From contig CM039462.1 in the NCBI GenBank assembly GCA_022414725.1, forward strand, positions 118,704,642-118,768,641: DNA of 64,000 bases, given 5' to 3'. Under the pieces are notes generated by a model. It worked only from the letters and a program-made list of their open reading frames with translations, did no database searches and was not told where the DNA came from. The translations under genes and the position numbers were made by a program. This document shows positions 60,101 through 64,000 of this stretch, piece by piece (within the stretch, counting starts at the first letter, position 1; every line of letters begins with the position of its first letter). Source of the stretch: Microglena sp. YARC (taxonomy: Eukaryota > Chlorophyta > Chlorophyceae > Chlamydomonadales > Chlamydomonadaceae).

Positions 60101-62862
60101 GCCCCCCTCCTCCCCCTCCTCCACCACCACCTAGTCCTCCTCCCCCATCACCACCCCTCCTTCCCCACCTTCCTTCTCCTCCTCCTCGTCCCCCCCCTTC
60201 CCCCTTTCCACCCCAACGACCTTCACGCCCCCCGAAGCCCCCGACAACCCCTTATCCGAGCCCCTTCACCACCACGCCCCCCTCCATTCCCCCCAAGCCC
60301 CCTAGACCGCCCCACGGCCCCCCCAGGCCACCCCCACGAGAGCCAGATCTTGCCTCGCTACCCTGGTCCCCCCCAAGACCCCCCAGGCCCCCCCCGGCCC
60401 CCCCAAGCCCCCGATCGGTACCAGGTTTCTATTACGACCCTCCTCCCCACCACCCCCACCACTTTCCCCACCCCCACCACCTGATTTCCCCCTGAGTACC
60501 CCGAGATCCTCCAAGTCCTCCTCCATTCCACCCATCCTCCCACCCCCCTTCTCCTCCCCTTACCCACCCACTCCTCCCACTCCCCCTTCTCCTCCCCCCA
60601 CAACCACCTAGCCCCTCCCCTCCCCCTACCCCCCCTACCCTCCACCCCCCCCACCCCCCCCACCCCCCACCCACCCCCACCCCGACCCCCCCCCGCCCCT
60701 CCACCCCCCTACCCCCCCTGCTCATACCTTATCCTCCAAGGCCTAGTCCTCCCCACCCCCCTCCTTCTCCCCATCCCCTTCCCCCCTAGTCCTCCACCTC
60801 CCCTTCTCCTCCCCCCTCCCCCCCTTCCCCTCCCTCTCCCCCCTCCCAGCCCCCCCTCCCTCCCGTCCCTCCCTCTCCCCTCCCAGCCCCCCCTCCCCTC
60901 CTCCCCCTCCAACTCTGCCCCTATCCCCAGCAAGCCCTCCAACCCTGCCCCTGCCTCCACCAGCCAGCCCTCTCCGCCCTCTTGCACCCCCTCCATATAT
61001 TGACCCAGAGGATACTGCTACCCCTTCCACCCCTCCCCCACCCCTCCATACTCCGACCCATGGGGCATTTGCCTCACCTTCCACCCCTCCCCCACCCCCA
61101 CCCCCTCCATACTCCAACCCAGGGGGCGTTACCTCACCTTACACCCCGCCCCCACCCCCACCTCTCCTCTTCGATGGCTCTATCCTGCTCCCCCCCATCA
61201 TACCCAACCAGCCGCCTCCTCCCCCATCGCCACCGCTCCCCCCTACAGTCCAGGCTTTCCAATCCACCCTTAAGATCGATGGTGAAATCATACCCAGCCG
61301 CCTAGGGGGTTTGACTGGCGTGGCCACGGTGGACGGGTACGAAGTCTGGGCTATCATTTCCTTTAACTCAAACTCAGCAGTGAAGGACTGTGAGAAGTCT
61401 ACCCAAGCTGGGGTGAGAGAATCCTTGGCTGCTTGGTTGGCCTTCCCCCCCCAAAACATCAGCTCTTCTTGCGCTCAGTTCAATCGCCGCCTTTATAGCC
61501 GACATCTGCTACAAGCATGCCCCATCGCTATTCGAATGAACGTGAGTTTGAGTGGTTCTGAGTTTGAGTTTGAGTGGGTATGATTGTGGGTTTCAGTGGG
61601 TTTTGGTGTGAGTTTGAGCGGGTTTGAGTGGAAGTTTGAGGGGGGTTGAGTGTGACTTGGAGAGGGTTTGAGTGTGACTTGGAGTGTGAAGTACGTGAAG
61701 TACATAAGTATCCACATGAGGATGTGGGTATTAAGAGTATATGAGTACATCAGCGTGTGAGTATACAAGACCTTTGGTTCACCAATTGAAGCAAGCTAAG
61801 GAGCCCCCCCATCACTCCCCATCACCACCACACACACACACTCCTTCTCCCCCCCCCCCCCCCCCATCCCCTCCCCCCCCCTCCTCCCCCAGCCCCCCCT
61901 CACCCCCTCACCCTTTCTCCTCCCCCAACTCACCCTCCCCCTCCCCCCCCAGCCCCCTTACCCCCTCCTCACCCCCCTCCTCCAACCTCCCTCCCCCCTT
62001 CTACCCCCCCGTTAGCCCCCCCCCCCCCCCTCCCCTTCTACCCCTCAGTTGATCTTCACCCTAGGTCTCCAGATCAATGTGGAGAACTTCAAGGAGCAAG
62101 TCCGCATTGCACTCGGCGCCCTATCCGGACTCTGCCCACTTGCACCTCTCAACATCAGCACCTCAGTCAAAGTCACCGAAGTGCCTGAAGGAGGGACTCA
62201 GGATTGTGAGAGCTGGGCTGAGGGCATGGCCACACAGGTGTCAGAGGCTCTAGATGGCCAGGTAAAAATAAAGGGACTTGCCCACCCACTTGCCCTCGTC
62301 CCACCCACACCCACATCCACAAACCCACACCCACCCACCCACACCCACGCAGCCACACACCCTCACACCCACATCTACACCCAAACAGCCACACATACAC
62401 ATGGCCACACAGGTGTCAGAGGCTCTAGATGGCCAGGTAAGAATAAAGGGACTTGCCCACCCACTTGCCCCTCATCCACCCACACCCACATCCACACACC
62501 CACACCCACCCACCCACACCCATGCTGCCACACACCCTCACACCCACATTCACACCCAAACAGCCTCACACCTACACATGGCGACAAAGGTGTCAGAGGC
62601 TCTAGATGGCCAGGTAAACATATAGGGACTTGCCCCCATCCCACCCACATTCACGCATCGCACACCCACACACCCACACACCCAGCTGGGCTGAGGGTAT
62701 GGCGGCACAGGTGTCAGAGGCTCTAGATGGCCCGGTACAAATAAAGAGACTTGCCCCCCCATCCCACCCACATCCACACACCCACGCACCCACGCACCCG
62801 CTGAGGACATGGCGACACAGATATCAGAGACTACAGATGGATAGGTAAAAAATAAAGGGACT

Positions 62863-62897
<35 letters not shown>

Positions 62898-63337
62898 CCC
62901 TCCCCCCCCCCACACACACACTATCCAGAATGTTGAGGTGGAGAAGTGCGAGGTTGTTGACTACCCAGCATCCTGGTCCCACCCACCCCCACCCACCCCA
63001 CCCACCCCACCCCCGTCCAAGTTCAGCAGCTGCGCACAGTTTACTCCCCCTCTGCCCCTCATCCTCCTCCCCCCCACCCCCACACAAACACTCCCCCCCC
63101 ACCCCTCCCCACCCACCCACTATCCAGAATGTTGAGGTGGAGAAGTGCGAGCTTGTTGACTACCCAGCATCCTGGTTCCCTCCACCCGTTCAGCAGCTGC
63201 TCACAGTTTACTTCCCGCCCACCCCTCCACCTGATGAGGACAATGCATTCCCCTTATGGATCATTGGTGTCATTGCTGGCATCCTCTTCCTCCTGCTCCT
63301 CCTTTGCTGCTTCTGGTGGTTCTGCTGTTTCAAGAGG
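53824..63337 (+). CDS. Secreted, membrane-anchored proline-rich protein, 7 exons seen, 3' end outside window
   Basis: Probably a type I surface or wall protein. Exons: 53824-54021, 54515-54976, 55925-56121, 57056-57359, 59197-61541, 62049-62261, 63128-63337; all GT-AG, phases match except inside exon 5. Exon 1 encodes a signal peptide (ELPYLLLVLLVGVSSAHA). Exon 2 is Ser/His-rich with repeats of SESGSQVEAA type and a Cys cluster (YCAPCEQYERPC). Exons 3-4 form a Cys-containing domain (SICMLPAYYGGN ... LQCPYMLLLDSSAG). Exon 5 is about 2 kb of Ser-Pro-n, as in hydroxyproline-rich glycoproteins, then a folded region (GLTGVATVDGYEVWAIISF). Exon 7 ends PPTPPPDEDN, a membrane helix (WIIGVIAGILFLLLLLCC) and CCFKR. 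The start and end frames of exon 5 disagree by one base, best explained by homopolymer errors. No named family recognised. Confidence 0.75.
54022..54514 (+). other. Intron 1 of the proline-rich gene with a CTG microsatellite
   Basis: Begins GTGTGTTC, followed by CTGCTG runs (54,030-54,115) that keep the exon 1 frame open into alanine codons to a TGA at 54,142. Without splicing the product would be a short secreted peptide with an Ala-rich tail. The acceptor TCTCAG at 54,514 joins the next exon in phase. Confidence 0.6.
55105..55140 (+). repeat. Echo of the proline-rich gene exon 2 donor edge
   Basis: CAGTACGAGCAGCCCTGTGA|AGTGCGAG repeats the end of exon 2 (CAGTACGAGCGGCCCTGTGAG|GTGCGAG at 54,976), but the donor GT has become AG. 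About 130 bp of G-rich intron separate the two. Confidence 0.8.
55420..55924 (+). repeat. Three 168-bp tandem echoes of the exon 3 acceptor edge
   Basis: The first 50 bases of exon 3 (AATGATCTTGAGGG ... ATCTGCATGCTKCCC) plus about 118 bp of intron are repeated at about 55,422, 55,591 and 55,759 before the true exon at 55,925. In the first echo the acceptor is AG; in the next two it is AA. All echoes carry TAG where the true exon has TAT (CCCACTTACTAG against CCCGCGTACTAT). Confidence 0.9.
56130..56560. repeat. AACCTGCCT tandem repeat in intron 3
   Basis: About 40 imperfect copies of an 11-12-bp unit (ACCTGCCTAAA / ACCTGCCTTAA), starting just after the exon 3 donor. No coding potential. Confidence 0.85.
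56657..56821. mobile_element. Foldback element with about 60-bp inverted arms
   Basis: CCTACGGCTGCCTGCACCCT and following GTTAAG-AACAGGTGTTA-type sequence is mirrored by AACAGGGTGCAGGCTGCCGT AGG at the right. About 165 bp, arms imperfect, no coding capacity. The flanking ATGC on both sides could be a target duplication. Intron 3 of the proline-rich gene. Confidence 0.7.
57403..57488 (+). repeat. Echo of the proline-rich gene exon 4 donor edge
   Basis: GTATACTTCTTTGTGCATGC through GATAAAGG|GTGAGTCTGGG repeats the last 80 bases of exon 4 (GTAGACTTCTTTGTGCGTGC ... GGGCAAAGG|GTAAGTCTGGG, ending 57,359). The donor is intact, but the echo reads a TAA stop just before it. The repeat unit is about 129 bp. 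Confidence 0.9.
58108..58223. mobile_element. hAT-like MITE, short diverged copy
   Basis: Ends CAGGGTACTACA and TAGTAGTACCCTG with the GCGC-rich body AAATTGGTCAGCGCTT. Flanking octamers (TCCGGAAC and TTAGGAAC) agree at 6 of 8 positions. Intron 4 of the proline-rich gene, immediately before an 85-bp minisatellite. Confidence 0.75.
58226..58866. repeat. 85-bp minisatellite, about 7.5 units
   Basis: The unit begins GTTAGGCTCATGTTGCACTG and contains CACCGTGTTCTCTGGTGCCA. Copies are almost identical, with one 88-bp variant. Although 85 is not a multiple of three, one frame stays open for 163 codons; it is not a gene. Intron 4 of the proline-rich gene. Confidence 0.95.
58966..59190. repeat. TTGA/TTAA tetranucleotide microsatellite
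   Basis: Imperfect (ATTG)n and (ATTA)n runs directly before the acceptor of exon 5 (TTTCTCAG, 59,196). No coding. Confidence 0.9.
62401..62844 (+). repeat. Four echoes of the exon 6 donor edge
   Basis: The end of exon 6 (ACAGGTGTCAGAGGCTCTAG then ATGGCCAG|GTAAAAATAAAG, 62,261) recurs ending at 62,436, 62,613, 62,734 and about 62,844. Donors read CAG|GTAAG, CAG|GTAAAC, CCG|GTACAA and TAG|GTAAAA, so all four keep GT. Each is followed by CCCACCCACA-rich filler. If used, most would insert CAC-rich intron sequence. Confidence 0.9.
62929..63070 (+). pseudogene. Degenerate upstream copy of exon 7
   Basis: TATCCAG|AATGTTGAGGTGGAGAAGTG repeats the acceptor and first 50 bases of true exon 7 (63,128). 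It then diverges into CCCACCCACCCC but still shows CCAAGTTCAGCAGCTGCGCA, matching the CAGCAGCTGCTCACAG region. It lacks the membrane helix. Preceded by a long poly-C tract. Confidence 0.85.
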
Positions 63338-63424
63338 GTGAGTTGTTCAAGTGGTTGTTGGGTGGTGAGTGAAGTGGTGGGGTGGGTAGTGGGTGGATGG
63401 TGGGTGGGTGAAGTGGTGGGTGAT

Positions 63425-63822
63425 GATGATGACGACGAGTTATCCCTGTGGGTCATTAGTGTCATTGCTGGCATCCTCCTCCTGCTGCTCCTCCTTTGCT
63501 GCTTCTGGTGGTTCTGCTGTTTCAAGAGGTTGAGTTGTTCAAGTGGGTGGGTGAGCAGGCAAGAGGGTGATTGGATAAGCAGTGAAGTGGTGGGTAGTGA
63601 AGTGGTGGGGTGGGTGTTTGGTGGGTGATGTGGTGGGGTGGGTATATGGTGGGTGGGGTGGGTGGGCAGTGGGTGGATGGTGGGTGGGTGAAGTGGTGGG
63701 TGATGCTGCTGATGAGTTCCTCCTGTGGGTCATTGGTGTCATTGCTGTCATTGCTGGCATCCTCTTCCTGCTGCGGCTGCTCCTGTGGTGCTCCTGGTGG
63801 TGATGTTGCCTCAAGAGGGTGA
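63425..63822 (+). repeat. Two downstream echoes of the exon 7 membrane-helix end
   Basis: At about 63,427-63,531 (GATGAT-GACGACGAG then the codons for WVISVIAGILLLLLLLCC) and about 63,706-63,817 the transmembrane half of exon 7 is repeated, with GTGAGT-GGTGGGTGG filler between. In the first the donor is TT; in the second the donor GTGAGT is kept, but a TGA interrupts before it. Rest of the window to 64,000 is GGTGGGTGG repeat. Confidence 0.88.
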
Positions 63823-64000
63823 GTTATTGCGTGGGTGGGTGGGTTAAGTGGTGGGTAGTGAGTGAAGTGGTGGGGTGGGTGTTGGGTGGGTGAAGGAGTG
63901 GGGTGGGTGGTGGGTGGGTGGTAGGGTGAAGTGGTGAGATGGGTGGTGGGTGGGTGAAGTGGTGGGGTGGGTGGATGGTGGCGGGTGGGTGGGTGAAGTG

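Noticed and set aside
59360..61117. Gly/Glu/Arg-rich minus-strand frames
   Set aside because: Antisense shadow of the proline-rich exon.

Overview
This window is nuclear DNA of a eukaryotic green alga. It encodes a chlorophyll a/b light-harvesting protein, its genes are split by GT-AG introns, and the green-algal poly(A) signal TGTAA recurs downstream of genes. The intron-rich, repeat-choked style fits a prasinophyte such as Cymbomonas or Pyramimonas. That name is an inference from style and recollection, not from a search.

Five genes can be reconstructed exon by exon. (1) LHCB, a light-harvesting chlorophyll a/b protein: 2,541-4,677, + strand, 4 exons, 250 aa. (2) A stand-alone MogA/Cnx1-G molybdopterin adenylyltransferase: 22,592 down to 11,520, - strand, 5 exons, 197 aa. 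(3) SNF7/VPS32/CHMP4, the main ESCRT-III filament subunit: 23,879-32,715, + strand, 5 exons, 230 aa, divergent from MogA. (4) CKS1, the cyclin-dependent kinase regulatory subunit: 48,017-49,120, + strand, 4 exons, 95 aa. (5) A large secreted, membrane-anchored proline-rich protein: 53,824 to at least 63,337, + strand, 7 exons seen, 3' end outside the window.

Layout: 1-2,540 tandem repeat and unassigned DNA; 2,541-4,880 LHCB; 4,900-10,740 transposon and SINE remnants; 10,741-11,502 a 38-unit minisatellite just behind MogA; 11,520-22,592 MogA, with introns full of minisatellites and mobile elements; 22,593-23,878 shared MogA/SNF7 promoter region; 23,879-32,715 SNF7; 34,632-47,835 a rearranged second copy of the MogA-SNF7 region; 48,017-49,120 CKS1; 49,121-53,823 unassigned; 53,824 to the end, the proline-rich protein gene.

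The segment 19,626-34,632 (A+B) is followed by an inverted copy of A (34,632-39,290) and a direct, internally deleted copy of B (39,288-47,835). The copies carry only fragments of MogA and SNF7. Tandem duplication followed by inversion of one A explains the order, but an assembly artefact is possible.

The most unusual feature is that introns of MogA, SNF7 and the proline-rich gene contain repeated partial copies of the adjacent exon edge together with its splice site ('echo exons'). In SNF7 this has produced a 136-bp tandem array whose units look like in-frame 24-codon cassette exons. LHCB and CKS1 show none of this.
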